This document shows, piece after piece, positions 1 to 12,027 of a stretch of DNA of 64,000 nucleotides; positions within the stretch are counted from its first letter, which is position 1; each line of letters opens with the position of its first letter. The notes under the pieces were generated by a model, which searched no databases, had not been told where the DNA came from, and was given only the letters and a program-made list of their open reading frames with translations. The translations under genes were made by a program, and so were the position numbers. Where the stretch lies: contig JAPYXD010000555.1 of NCBI GenBank assembly GCA_030998225.1, positions 8,122,001 to 8,186,000 on the forward strand. Direction: 5' to 3'. The stretch is from Diplolepis rosae. Its lineage: Eukaryota; Arthropoda; Insecta; Hymenoptera; Diplolepididae.

Positions 1-363
1 AACACGTAAAGTGCTCTTAGCTTTCGGCATTTCTTGATCAATTTTTTCAACTTTTATTGTATTTCACTCAACTTCACAAACGCCTAAATTGAAATAAAAT
101 GCCACAACAATATAAAAGCATTATGGCGTTCATAACACCAGAGTAGATGGCGTTGCGACTATTTTTCAACTATCCCTCTCTGGCCCTCATCAGAACCGCA
201 AAATTTTCCTAACTACGGCCCCCAGTGGCCAACCTCATCGGGCCCTCATCGCAAACTCGGACCAAATTAGGCAATTTCTGCACGGGATAGGGTGAAAAAG
301 CATATAAATAATCAAAATAAACATTATTTCGTTCGAGTTAAAAATTACAGACGTTATCTTGTA
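1..363. other. Intergenic or intronic sequence with repeat debris
   Basis: No gene. Between about 130 and 295 there is a GGCCCTCATC-rich stretch ending gcaatttctgcacggga, which resembles the ends near 851 and 6351. Confidence 0.4.
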
Positions 364-535
364 CACTGAGAAAAAAATGCTATTGAATCAAAAGGATTTC
401 TTTCCAAAAGCATGCATACTATTAATTCATAAAAATATACTACAAGAACCAATAAATATGTTACTAATTCTATAGCATATTGATTTGAATCCATGATATG
501 CATGCTTTTGATTCAATAGCATTTTTTTCTCAGTG
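364..535. mobile_element. Palindromic MITE (TIR CACTGAGAAAAAAATGCTAT)
   Basis: TA at 362-363 and 536-537. The arms are inverted over ~60-70 bases each (cactgagaaaaaaatgctat...atagcatttttttctcagtg). A second member of the family is at 14289-14697. Confidence 0.9.
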
Positions 536-736
536 TACACATAATAGGACCAATCCATCAGCGACACGTCCCAGTTCACTTTAGATTACTCCACCATTTT
601 CTAACTTTTTCAAGAATTTGTTTTTTTTTAATATTGATCAAAAGTCACCTAAAATATGGCTTTTAAATAAACTGGTGAAACGAAAAGCTCATGCGAGTTA
701 GTATACACATATAAATGTGTCCGAGTCGATAACTCT

Positions 737-1080
737 TAAGGCCATGGATCAACCAGTACAGCTGACTAAATCAATAAAATCAGAGTCGCCCAAGATTTTT
801 CCAAAATAATGAATACTTTTAGCTCAAAATTTAGGACATAATAAAGGGCATACCCGTGTAGAAATTTCGATAGGGGCCTAGTAAGGTCCGGACGAGTTTG
901 CCCTATTTCTAGTCAGGATCTAGCGTAGAAAACTAGTCAGGGCACCGTTGGTAACGTAACGATTTTGTCAAGGTGGGCCTCACTAGACTTTCTAGTAGGG
1001 GTTTAGTGAGGTCAGCCCTTACACTACCCCACCTACAAAAAAGGACACCATTAGGGCCCTATTGGACCTCCGCATTGTAT
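737..1080. repeat. Repeat fragments (TTAAGGCCATGGATCA end; ACCCGTGTAGAAATTTC end)
   Basis: TTAAggccatggatca at 737-752 matches the ends of the complete TTAA element at 44776-45068. From 851, acccgtgtagaaatttc begins a stretch with repeated ggggccta/ctagtgaggt blocks. A matching inverted end (gaaatttctacatgggta) is at about 6333-6350. Confidence 0.5.
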
Positions 1081-2409
1081 TTAAGGGCATATATCAGCAG
1101 AGTCACGTGACCAATTTTGTTCAGGTATCTCACTGAAAAAATAATAAATAAAAAGGATTTTCCACACTGAGAGAAAAAGTACAGGGAAAATTCGAGTTAA
1201 GACTCTAATATATACCGTTCTTAACGGCAACGGAGTCATATTCGCTTGGAAGCTTGAGTTCACTGTTTTCACAGTAAAAAATCTGTTTTTAAGCTAGGAC
1301 ATTTTTTTTGAGTAAATTGACAGTACTTTTTAACTTACTTTCCGTAATTCGTAAAGGCCCCAAGTGTCATTTTTGAAGTTAAGTGCACTGCAGGAACATA
1401 CGTAAATCAAATAAGAGAAGTAGTTGAAACGATGAATATTCTTAGTACATTTCAAAACTTTATTTACTTTCAAGTAGACACTAACTTACTATTTTTATAT
1501 ACACGCTTACCTACAAACACACTCGCCCCTCTACACTACACAAACGCTCGTTTAGGCAGTATTGAAAATTATTCTTAACGCTGAGGATTCGACGAACCCT
1601 TTCTGCTTAAAATTAACGCATTACTAACTTAACGACTAAGTCTCTTGGCTGCGCACGCTTGGAATACAAGAAAGAAAATAGCGCTTATAACCTGCAACTA
1701 CTGCAGGGCCGTGTAAAAAGTGTTTGGGCCCCGTGTAATCGGGAATTTTTAAATTTTATGCCAATTTATGATTCTGATTAAAATTTTTAAGATTTTTAAT
1801 TATTAAATTGATTTGCTATAACAATAAAATATTTTTGAAAGAAACAGATCAACTTTTTGAATTAAAGAACATTACATAATAAAAAGAATTATATAAATTT
1901 TACAAGTATAAATTTTTATTATTGTATATTAGTAATACTTTATATAGGTTATGATTCCTTTAATTTTTGTTTTCAAGAGTAAAATCAACGTATGTTCAGA
2001 ATCTAAAAAATTTGAGTTTTTTCAATTCCAAAAATATGATGAAACTTTTGAATCAAGAAAATTATCTCATAACGAAATTATGCATTCAAGTTCGCAATAA
2101 GAAATTCCTACTAATGAAGTACTATTAAAAAAAATAGTACACTTATTTACTTATCATCAGTTTCTTTTTCTAACTACTCTTATGTAGTAACTTTCACTGC
2201 TTATTATTACTATGAAAGCTTTAATTGATTTTACTATTCACTCCATGTTAATTGAAGTATATGTTTAGTTATTGTTACTACCTTGACACAATCAGATACA
2301 CACTTACACACACGTGCTCGCATATAATTATTATGATTACATGCGAATTCGAGTCAAAATTATAAAAAAGTTTTCTCAAAAGTGCTTGATTCCTCTTAAG
2401 TAATGATCT
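1081..2409. other. No recognisable feature
   Basis: AT-rich sequence without convincing ORFs or repeat structure that I could define. Confidence 0.4.
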
Positions 2410-2644
2410 TACACGGAGAAACTCTTAATTGTAAAATCTAGTATTATTATATTTATTTTTACTAAAAGTCAATAGGAAGCGAGGATATAGTAACAAAACT
2501 AGTTTTATTTACCATAGCGGTAGGAAGAAATACATTTTCTGAACCAATTGTAAATATAGTGCACTTTATAAATTACCATTGAGAGTTACAAAGATTAATA
2601 TCTTTGATGGCAAATTGAAACTACTAGTAAATGATACTTATATA

Positions 2645-3931
2645 TTGGATCTATAACTTAATTCGTACGGTTTGCTAAAAGATGACGTAACTTGATTATT
2701 ATTCCATCGTTCCAATATTCGGAGCATGGGTTGGAAAGCTACTGTTATTGTCCGTCTTTTTCAGTATATGTCATTCATTGGAAGCGTAAACAACAATCAT
2801 TTTTTTTTCACTCAAATATGTCGAACTTTGTGCCTGAAAAAGTGTTTTTGCGGGGAGTTCTTCTTCATTACTTTAATATGAAGAAAACTGCTGCCGAAAG
2901 TCATCGTATTTTGGTGGAAGTTTGTGGTGAACATGCTCCAGCTGAGCGAACGTGCCAAAAGTGGTTTGCACGATTTAAAAGTGGTGATTTTGGCTTGCAA
3001 GACGAAGAACGTCCTGGGCAGCCAAAAAAGTTTGAAGATGAAGAACTGGAAGCAACACTCGATGAAGATTGTTGCCAAACACAAGAAGAGCTCGCAGAAT
3101 CTTTGGGAGTCACTCAAGCAGCCATTTCAAAACGTTTAAAAGCAGCCGGATACATTCAAAAGCAAGGAAATTCGGTTCCACATGAACTCAAGCCGAGAGA
3201 CGTTGAAAGGCGGTTTTGCATGTCCGAAATGCTGCTGGAACGCCACAAAAAGAAGTCATTTTTGCATTGGATTGTTACTGGTGATGAAAATGGATCCATT
3301 ACGACAACCCCAAGCGCAAAAAGTCATATGTGAAACTCGGCCAACCAACCAAATCAACGGCAAAGCCGAATATCCATGGCGCGAATGTAATGCTCTGTAT
3401 TTGGTGTCATCAGAAGGGTGCGCTGTATTATGAGCTGCTAAAACCGGGTGAAACCATCAATGGAGAACGCTACCGAACACAATTAATCCGTTTTAAGAGA
3501 GCAATGGGCGAAAAACGCCCGGAATATGCGAACAGACACGAGACAATAATTTTCCATCATGACAACGCTCGGCCCCATGTTGCTATTCCGGTTAAGAACT
3601 ATTTGGAAAACAGTGGATGGGAATTTTTACTCTACCCGCCTTATAGCCCAGACCTTGCCCCTTCTGACTACCATTTGTTCCGGTCGATGTAGAACGCCCT
3701 CACTGGAATACGGTTCACATCAGAACAGGAAATCAAAAATTGGCTTGATTCATTCTTCGCCGCCAAGCCGGCGCAGTTCTTTTGGGATGGAATCCACAAA
3801 TTGCCAGAAATATGGGAAAAAGTCACAGATTCAGATGGGCAATACTTTGAATAATACTATTGTATATGTTTTTCTTAAATAAACGTTTAAATTTTGAAAA
3901 AAAAACCGCACACATTAAGTTATAAATCCAA
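2645..3931 (+). mobile_element. mariner transposon, near full length (1287 bp)
   Basis: Imperfect ~29-bp terminal inverted repeats start TTGGATCTATAACTTAAT and are flanked by TA at 2643-2644 and 3932-3933. The length is that of a typical mariner (~1.28 kb). It contains a transposase gene at 2818-3854 and an AATAAA-like tail (ttaaataaacg) near 3876. It sits inside the element at 2412-5004, so it is the younger insertion. Confidence 0.88.
2818..3854 (+). pseudogene. mariner transposase with one frameshift and one nonsense codon
   Basis: The start is MSNFVPEKVFLRGVLLHYFN. The N-terminal helix-turn-helix region is intact, with paired-like motifs AAESHRIL and CQKWFARFKSGDF and the second HTH SLGVTQAAISKRL. 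The first catalytic D is in WIVTGDE (about 3280). One base is missing just after this, near 3290, shifting the frame until 3330 and onward. The second D is in FHHDNARPH and the third in PDLAPSDYHLF, exactly 34 residues apart (DD34D). A TAG at 3690-3692 replaces a probable CAG codon; downstream the frame continues to DGQYFE and TAA at 3852-3854. All three catalytic residues remain. Only these two lesions were found, which suggests a fairly young copy. It belongs to a mariner lineage related to the mauritiana type. Confidence 0.9.
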
Positions 3932-4460
3932 TAAATAAAAAGTAAAACTATCAATGCAAGAATTGGTATTTTGAATAATATAAATTGCAAAATAGTTTAG
4001 AGAAATTACCATTGTTAATAGTAATGAACAATGAAGAGAGAAAGAATTGAATATTTTGCAGTCTAATACATCATATATTGGAATAGTACGTTGTCAAAAT
4101 TCCCATTGGAAATATTAAATGTATTGCCGAGTGACGTCAGATACGCCGAACGTTTCTGATATTACCCGAGAATCGCTCCATGTGGTCGTTATGATTATTT
4201 GTCGGTACCCGATATAGTAATATATTTTTTTACATTTAAATATGGCGCCTTTCTAACTTACGATTTTTTCTAGCAGAGGGACTACCGAGCTTTTCCTCAC
4301 AAATCGTAAAAGTTTCCACAGTTCAGTATATAAGAAAGATGCTAAATTGTAATTGTCATATCACTGCGATGCATTTATGAATGTGTGCGTTGTGCAGTTA
4401 GGTTAAGTTGCATTGAATTAGTATTTGAGCGTGCATCGGTATGTTTATTATTTATATTGA

Positions 4461-4483
4461 TATATATATATATATATATATAC
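4461..4483 (+). repeat. (TA)n microsatellite
   Basis: Simple TA tract inside the element at 2412-5004. Confidence 0.9.
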
Positions 4484-5120
4484 GTGTATGTGTATGTAAA
4501 TATGTAACTATGTTTATAAATACTCTCTCTATGTAGCTCACAAAATCTAATAAGAACTATGGTAAAATTTACGAATGACTGATTTTTTTATATCATGGAG
4601 GTGCAATTATTTCCTATTTTCGATAGGAAAAGTTATAAATATGGTTCCACTATCTCCAAAAGACTATGGTAATTCGGTTAGACAGAAGATGTGACTTTAC
4701 TATTGTCTTTTGTAAACTTAACATTCTTTTTTAGCAATTAATGAAACATTTATTGGGTTTACTTCAATATAATTCGTTCGATGTGTCGATTACGATTTTA
4801 CTATTTGAAGTAATAAAACTTGCTTTTGTGTTTAGGCATAAGTACAATTATATCACCATTTTCTTCAATATTATTAGTAACTCCATAGTTTAATATTCAA
4901 AATAGTAATTTCTAAAAAAGTGACGTTATATCCTCGTTTCCTATTGACTTTTAGTAAAAATAAATATAATAATACTAAATTTTGCAATGAAGAGTTTCTC
5001 CGTGTATCTAAGACCGTGTTAAAAAAATCTCCATTTTTCTGAGATAAGATCAAATTTTAATGGGAATAAAGAATAAAGGTTATGTTGTATATAATGGACC
5101 TAACCTTAACCACAAATACA

Positions 5121-5874
5121 GGGTGCGCCATCTCAATCTGGTCAATGGAAATATTGAATAACTCTGATCATTCTCAATATATTTCGGAAAGTTTTTTTTT
5201 TATTAGGCTACCCTTTTACAATTTAACTCAACTAATTTTTGAAAACAACATCGATGAAGTGGCCGCCGTTATTGGAGAGACAAAAGCGAGCTCTTTTTTT
5301 GGAATTTTCCATGACATTGACCAGCGTCTCGAGCGATATCTCTACCATATCGCCTCGAATGTTGTTTTTGAGCTCTTATATGGTATAAGCCAAAGCTTAT
5401 TGACATAAATTTTAATCTTCAAAAATCTCCACAAAAAGAAGTCCGGTGGAGACAAATCCGGGGATCTTGGTGGACAGTTAATATCCCCGGACGTGTGGTG
5501 CTGAAAAAAAGCGATATTGACTGGCCACCAAGATTTCCGGATTTAATTCCACCGAAATTCTTTTTGTCAGGATTTTTGAAGAGTAAAGTTTATGCCAACA
5601 AGCCAAATACCATATAAGAGCGCAAAAACAACATTCGAGCCGAAATGGCAGCGATATCGCCCGAGACGCTGGCCAATGTGATGGAAAATGCCAAAAAAAG
5701 AGCTCGCTTTTGTCTCACCAATAACGGAAGTCACTTAATCGATATTGTTTTCGGAAACTAGTTGAGATAAATTGTAAAAGGATAAGCTTAATAAAAAAAA
5801 AACTTTCCGAATTCTATTGAGAATTGTCAAAGTTATTCAATATTTCCATTATCCAGATTAAGATGGCACACCCT
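5121..5874. mobile_element. Foldback of two inverted Tc1/mariner-type transposase 3' ends
   Basis: The left end GGGTGCGCCATCTCAATCTG is inverted at the right end near 5874, and the palindrome extends almost to the centre. The right arm, read on +, encodes a transposase C-terminus (SGFLKSKVYANKPNTI, NNIRAEMAAISPETLANVME, RARFCLTNNGSHLIDIVF, stop at 5759-5761). The left arm encodes the same C-terminus on the minus strand (ARFCLSNNGGHFIDVVF, stop near 5236). The protein type is an IS630/Tc1-mariner DDE transposase (the PDLxPxxFFLxGxLK motif is visible, decayed). The arms differ by substitutions and the + arm has a stop inside TI-stop-ER, so neither is functional. Confidence 0.8.
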
Positions 5875-6043
5875 ATATTACAAGTAGGGATTCTCTAGTC
5901 GGGGCTCTGTCAGATACAAATAGATTTTCTATACTTAAGCGAAACAAGGAATTCCTCACTGGCACCTGACAGGGCCCCTATCAGTTTTTTCTGGTCTAAA
6001 AATACTAATCGGCTGCTAACAGTGCCCCTACCAGTTTTTTCTA

Positions 6044-6272
6044 CACTGAAAAAAATGGTTAGTAAAACTAATTACTTCGGTTTGTAAAATATGCCTCAGC
6101 TATTTTATTAGTTAGCACAACAATTTTTGTTGTTGGTGTTACTACCCAAGTTCTTGTGATAACAATTTAGATAGTAAAACCAACAAAAAAAATTGCTGTG
6201 CTAACTAATAAAATAGCTGAGGCATATTTTACAAACTGAAGTAGTTGGTTTTACTAACCAATTTTTCCAGTG
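6044..6272. mobile_element. Palindromic MITE (TIR CACTGAAAAAAATGGTTAGT)
   Basis: TA at 6042-6043 and 6273-6274. The arms are inverted over ~90 bases each, including gcctcagctattttattagt / actaataaaatagctgaggc. It is inserted in GGCCCC-type repeat sequence (about 5880-6352) whose right end matches the repeat ends near 290 and 851. Confidence 0.9.
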
Positions 6273-6352
6273 TATGTTAGGAAATTCTTGTCCAGGCCCC
6301 ATTAGAACCCAACTTGAAACAAGGAAAGATAGGGAAATTTCTACATGGGTAT

Positions 6353-7766
6353 TAGCAGATGTCTGTAGACTTGAATGAATCCTAAACAATAAAAAATAAT
6401 AATTCCTGTTTTACTGATACTACAGTTTTTTTAATTATTAAAAACTAATTATGGTCTACAGCCATCCGCTAATATGCCTTTTAATATGTCCTAAATTTTC
6501 AGCTAAAAAACCAGTTGAAAAATGCACCAGTTCCGTAAATGAAATACATACTTTGATTTAAGAAGCTTTGAAACTGATCTTGATAAAAACTCAATTTAAA
6601 TCGAATAATAATTTAGCTTTATTTCCTTGGCCTATGAAATTAAGGAATGGTTTTTTATCAACAGTTCTATATTTTAGTAAAAGTTCAGATGTAAAACTAT
6701 TTTCTGTAAAACTGTCGTAACTTTTTATAAAAGATGGGCGTGAAATTTGGATGATTTCTTTACTGAAATAAAGTTTTCTTTATAGATCTGATAATATATT
6801 CTGCACTTTAAAAAATATTTTTGAAAGAAGGTATATTTTTTGAACTCTGAGAAATTGAGAATGCAAGTTTAATTTACTTTGAAGTAATATTGAGTTACAT
6901 TTTTTAATATACGACAGAAAAACATTTATAGTATGTATGTATGATAAAATGGGGAAATTACGCAGAAAAAATGGAACACGAAGTAATATCGTCCCTTGAT
7001 ACAACACCGAGGTGGACCGAAAGACATAAATTTTGAAGGCATCAATCATGGAGATGAAAATTTACTCAGGGCCATTTTCAGGACAATGTTACGCTACTCG
7101 TAAATGTAAATATTCAAATACGTGGTCGTACCACTCGACACGTTCCATTTCGTGTGCACTCAAATCTTCCTGTAAAGTTACTTGCTCAGGTCACGTCATT
7201 AAAACACTTTTCTCGACCCCTTCACACACACATTCACATTTCAGATAACATCGCTACAATATTCTCAAAACTAAATATTAAAATACTCTGCAAAGATGTA
7301 AAAAAATTAAGCTTCGCAAAAATCCAAGGAATTTATATTTTTTGCTACAATTTTCAAAAAATTATTCAAAAACATTAATTAATAATTCGTTTTTTAAAAT
7401 TAATTAGGGTTTTATTATTTTTAATTATTAAGTTGGTTTAATATCTGATAATACTTATGCAAAATGGAATAAAAATTCAATTTATTTGAAGATAAAGTTA
7501 ATATAAGGTATTCAAGATTAATAATTATTTGATTCAATAATTATTAAATAATATAAAATAAATGATTGATTATGATCGTAAAATAGATATTAAATTCATT
7601 TTTTGAAATTTAAGTACCTAGAAAATTAAACCACTTTGATATTTGAAGCATAACAATATATACAATTTTTTAATGTATTCAATATTGTAGAAATTTTAAT
7701 ATCAGATTTTAATTTCAATTTTAATTTTAAAAATTTGAAATCTTTCTGTGGAAAAAATACGCTTTT
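6353..7766. other. No recognisable feature
   Basis: AT-rich spacer. Short ORFs in all frames have no coding character. Confidence 0.4.
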
Positions 7767-7841
7767 GACTGCGCTGGGATTCAAGCCCAGGTTCTTTCGA
7801 TTGCCGGTCGACTGCTCTAACCACTGAGCTACACAGGCGTC
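7767..7841 (-). repeat. tRNA-like SINE head
   Basis: On the minus strand the sequence has an A-box (gtgtagctcagtggttagag) and a B-box-like ggcttgaatcc, with partial cloverleaf pairing. The acceptor stem is imperfect. The sequence on its 3' side (aaaagcg...ttttttccacagaaa on minus) is shared with the copy at 35827-35900, which argues for a SINE family rather than a working tRNA gene. Confidence 0.65.
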
Positions 7842-9217
7842 CGAAATTTCCTTCTCCACAGGAAGATCTGCTTATATCGCCTAGTGGCTCAGCCTTGCAT
7901 TTCCAAAGATTTCTTAAATTTAACAAGTTTATTAAATAGAAAGATGTAAAAAATTGATAAACTTTCAGAAAACTAAAATTATGTTATTTTCAGTTAAAAA
8001 ACTTCATGATTTTAGACTTTAAAATTCTTATTGTTTAAAAAAAAAGAAGAGCTTAAAAGATAAATGTTCTGATCTTGGAGTTAAAAAATCGAAAGCTTTG
8101 AAATTTCAAAGGTTATACTTTTCAAAGCTTGTATCTTAAAATGCACTATTATTTTATCTAGATATTTAATCTTTGAAGAATTTGATATTCTATTATAATT
8201 GGGAAATCTGCGTCCCAATAAAATTTTCTTTAGAATTTATATAGACATCATACTTACCATACCAAGGATAAATTTAGTGACTGAATTAATAATTTGTTTA
8301 AATAAATATAGTTTGACTTGTATTTTATTTCTGTACAGAAATTTTTTCAAGACTCTTGAATGCGTATTAAATTAATGAAATTGGAACGTTCGTTAATGAG
8401 CACTATCAACGGAAATAACGAGGCTTTGAAAAGTTATTGTGCATTTCTGAGTCCCCTGCTTCGGTCCTTTTTTTATTCGACAGTATAGTTTTATTCCAAA
8501 AGAATTTTGAACGGTTGAAGTAATTTAGGGCAGACTAAAAGATAGCAAATGCTGAATCCGAATCCATTATGAGCGAATCCAGCACATGGAACAATAAATT
8601 GAAAGAAACTATATGTACAAACAGAGAAAAAAACATTTACACTAAACAACAAAAAGAGATTCACTCTTGAATCACGGGAAGCTATAAATGCCCTAATTGA
8701 ATAAAATAAAAGCTATAAATTCAATGATAAGTGTACCTGAAGCGGCATTGTTTTAGGCGAGTACCAAAACACAATAGCATGGCACTCTTAATGTCATAAG
8801 CAATCCCATAAAGCTAGAATTTCCGCTAGACAAGAAAACTTCGAACTCAAATGACATCTTTTATTAAGGAAGTGAAATTGAAAGCTCTCTAAACTTTAAA
8901 TTACCTTTATTCCCTTCAATTATATTCATGTTTGAAAATTCTTATGTGAAATATCGTAAAATCCAAACACGTATCAGAATTTTAAATAAAATATGAGATT
9001 CCTCATCACTTTAGACCATCAAAAATTTATACTGCGATGAAAATAATAAAAAGTGAATTACGAAATTCAGGTAAATCTATAATATTGTACACTAATACCA
9101 CATTTTTTCAATTAAAGAAATCCGTGCATTGCTGTGGGGCCCAAGAAACATTTTTTTAAATCAAAAAATTTTCTTCATTGAACTCTTTTTAATCCGATTA
9201 ATATAACTAACACATTA
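7842..9217. other. No recognisable feature
   Basis: AT-rich spacer between the SINE head and the second mariner. Nothing definable. Confidence 0.4.
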
Positions 9218-9822
9218 CTCAATAAGTTCGTATGATGACATATAGATGGCGCCACTATTGACAAATCCATATGATTTTTAGGAAGTACCGACCTTCAAAC
9301 GTTACGTGTCAAAATTTCATGACTATCTGACGTTTAGTTCACAAGTTACAGTGGTTTTAGTGACGTTACTTTTGTAATTTTCAGAACAATGGAAAAATCT
9401 GAATTTCGAATGTTGATAAAGCATTGCTTTTTAATGCGAAAAAATACCCTTCAAGCAAAGAAATAGCTTGACAAGTGTTATTAGAACTCTGCTCCATGGA
9501 GACAAATGGTAGAGAAGTGATTTGCTGATTTTAAATGCGGCCGTACAAACACCGATGATGCTGACGCTCTGGTCACCCGAATTCGGCAGTTGTTCCAGAA
9601 AACATAAAAAAGTCCACAAAATGGTTTAGACCGATCATTAATTGTAGTTGCGTGAGATAGCTTACACCTTACAGTTTAAAGATATCAAAAGGCACATGGA
9701 AAAAAAAATTGGTACAGATGCTGCCCCTAGCGGTAGAGCTGTTGCATTTACCGGAGGAGAGTTGTGCGCAGCGTTGCCGGACCGTACCATAATTTTGACC
9801 CTTGTACCATGTACACATGTAC

Positions 9823-9824
9823 CC

Positions 9825-9857
<33 letters not shown>
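9823..9857 (+). repeat. (TCTG)n microsatellite
   Basis: About eight tandem TCTG units. A related short tract with the same downstream sequence (tctcgatagaattatcaga) occurs at about 32801-32823, so the tract belongs to a dispersed repeat. Confidence 0.9.
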
Positions 9858-10228
9858 AGTAGGTCGTATACTCGATAACTCTCGATAGAATTATCAGATT
9901 GAATCCAAAATTCAATTTTTTTAACAATATTATGTGAAATACGAAAAAAACGTAAGAAGGCAAATTGGTTCGTTTTAAAAAATCTACAAATTTTATCTCA
10001 CACAGGATGTATATTTTATGTTTTGATTTTAAATATTGAAAAAATTCCATTTTTTAACCTAAATATGTGATATGCTTATTAAAAAGTTACTGAAATGAAT
10101 ACAGAAAATCGAGCCCGAAACGCGAGTGTCATAATGAGAATATTTTCCTTAAGGCTGTTTTTTACAGATTAAATGCTGTTTTTAAAAAAAAAATGTTCTT
10201 TAATAAGAGTTACTTTGAGTAAATGTTA

Positions 10229-10468
10229 TAAACATCAGTGACTTGCCTTTTCACTGAATCATCAGTGGAAACAATATTTTTCACTGTTAAATCAGTTAGT
10301 TTTCACTGTTTAATTAGTGAAAACAATATTTTCCACTGTTAAATCAGTTACTTTTCACTGAAGTAATCAGTGAAATTTGACTGATTCGCAGTAACCTCTT
10401 TTTAGCTATTTGAATCAGTCAAATTTCACTGATAATCAGTAGATTTTGACTGATTCATATTTAGAGAA
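10229..10468. repeat. CACTGAT-palindrome element, copy 1
   Basis: This is a dense array of tcactgat/atcagtga half-palindromes. It is nearly the same sequence as 29962-30231 (shared landmark cagtaacctctttttagcta). The right end is tgattcatatttagaga. The left end is truncated. Confidence 0.75.
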
Positions 10469-11402
10469 TAGTATGTTCCATTCCGAGTAATGCATATTAT
10501 TTTTCACAAATACTCTATTGAAAATCGGATTATCAAATAGTATATTACATTACAAGGGGCGAAACAGAGCGATTGCATGAGTGTGAAGTTTGCTCTGCCC
10601 AAATGAAACGAGGGCTGCAATCACACGAAATGCTTTCGCTGTGTTTTGTTTCGAGTAATGTGTTACAAGGTAACAATTATTTGTAATTTTATCCCTGAAA
10701 TAAGATATCTAAGGTTGACTGGAGATTTTTCAACTATTGTAAATATCACATTGGTACATCTAAATTGTAAGAAAGATTCCAGCCGCAGCCGACTTTATTA
10801 GTTCTGAAATTACTAAATTGTCATTTTTACCAAATAAGCCATAACTGTGCAGATGTTAGACAAATGTAAGAAATTGAATAGACTTTAGGCCATTTGTATG
10901 TTTACTAAGTTCCGGCTTTTATGACTTGACCATTACCGATGGCTGCGGACTGTTTCAAACTCTATTTTATGCACTTAGGGCTCCGACCGTCCTAAGTCGT
11001 TTATGATACTCAGAATTCGGACGAACTCAAATAGGGCCTACACATTGTCTTCGGGTTTTTCCAAATGTCAACCAATAGACATAGACGAAACATCCCATTT
11101 TTGTCATCCCACCAATCACAACTTTTTGTAAAATATGCGAAACACACCTTCCCAGCATTTTAGCTTCTCCGAATGGTAATCGAACTCATGACCAAGACAG
11201 AACTGAACGAACCGTCATTCTATAAAGTAATTCTTCAAGCGCGCGAATCTGAAATTATGTCTGAATAGTTAAAATAAATGTTCCTTAACTTAAAGATCAA
11301 CAGTGTCTTCATTTTATAACTTTCTTTTCAACCCGACACAAAAACATAATGTATACTATTTTTCATAGCAACTCTTTTGAGAATCTGATTGGCTGTAACT
11401 GT

Positions 11403-11464
11403 GGAGCGGGTTGAAACAGCGACTTTCAACCCTAGGGTTGAAAATCGTAGTTTCAACCCGCTCT
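11403..11464. repeat. Short inverted repeat (gagcgggttgaaac)
   Basis: gagcgggttgaaac at 11403 is perfectly inverted at its right end (gtttcaacccgctc), with an inner caaccctagggttg. It is probably the end or core of a small foldback element. Confidence 0.7.
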
Positions 11465-11559
11465 ACAGGTACCGAAAATCGGATTTTCAAAGGAGGCGCT
11501 ATGAAAAAGGATTTTTTTATGCGGTATGTGACAATGGATTCAACATGGATCCATCACTA

Positions 11560-12027
11560 CCCAGAAAACAAAAAGCAATAGGCTAAAATCGCTGTGAATT
11601 GCGTATTTATAAATTGCATATTCAAAATATTTTCGTTTAATTGTGTTGTGGGCATTTGAATCGGTAAACTTTTTTAATCGGTAATTTGATCCGAGAGCGA
11701 TTAAATCATTATTTTGTTGAATTGTTTTTACGCTTCTTTCAATCGTAAAAATTTGTTTTACTGGTGTTAATTGTAATTTGACAATTGAGATGAACAATTC
11801 ACGAAACGTATCTTAACGATTCAAATTTTATGAACTGTGTCAATTAATCATAAAACTACGATTCAACGACATTGAAACAAATTTATACGATTGAAAAGTC
11901 CTAAACGCAATTCAACAATGTATCGATGCAATCGTTTTCAGATAAAACTGCAGATTCAGAAACCTTTAATCGTAAATTTTAAGATACGCAATTCACAGAA
12001 ATTTCAATCAATCTTTTTTTTTCTGGG
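11560..12027. mobile_element. MITE inserted in the mariner (TIR CCCAGAAAA)
   Basis: The ends cccagaaaacaaaaag and tttttttttctggg are flanked by TA at 11558-11559 and 12028-12029. Removing 470 bases rejoins ccatcac-TA-cactctagag, which reads HHYTLESNR, the expected mariner motif. The arms carry aattgcg / cgcaatt and further inverted sequence. Confidence 0.85.

Larger units (their letters stand above)
2412..5004. mobile_element. TA-flanked TIR element carrying a nested mariner
   Basis: The left end CACGGAGAAACTCTTAATTG and the right end (reverse complement cacggagaaactcttcattg) are flanked by TA at 2410-2411 and 5005-5006. The inverted arms share ~90 bases, including the stretch around aagtcaataggaa / ttcctattgactt. 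Subtracting the nested mariner leaves ~1.3 kb. The terminal CACGGAGAAACT is shared with three small MITEs at 16069, 22335 and 62561, so this is a longer relative of that family. No transposase of its own was recognised, so it is non-autonomous. Confidence 0.75.
9703..11475. repeat. Composite repeat block inserted in the mariner
   Basis: This replaces the mariner sequence after VREIAYTLQ. It contains a TCTG microsatellite (9823-9857), a partial copy of the composite family that ends in GCGCGAAGCGCG-type hairpins (about 9860-10146, here decayed to cccgaaacgcg), a copy of the CACTGAT palindrome element (10229-10468), a small foldback near 10560-10660, and a short hairpin at 11403-11464. The boundaries are approximate. 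Confidence 0.6.

Noticed and set aside
7767..7841. Functional tRNA gene on the minus strand
   Set aside because: Acceptor stem pairing is poor, and the flanking tail is shared with another copy at 35827, which indicates a SINE.
9648..10050. Overlapping plus and minus ORFs around 9.7-10.0 kb
   Set aside because: They read through a TCTG microsatellite (VCLSVCLS / RQTDRQTD) and transposon debris.
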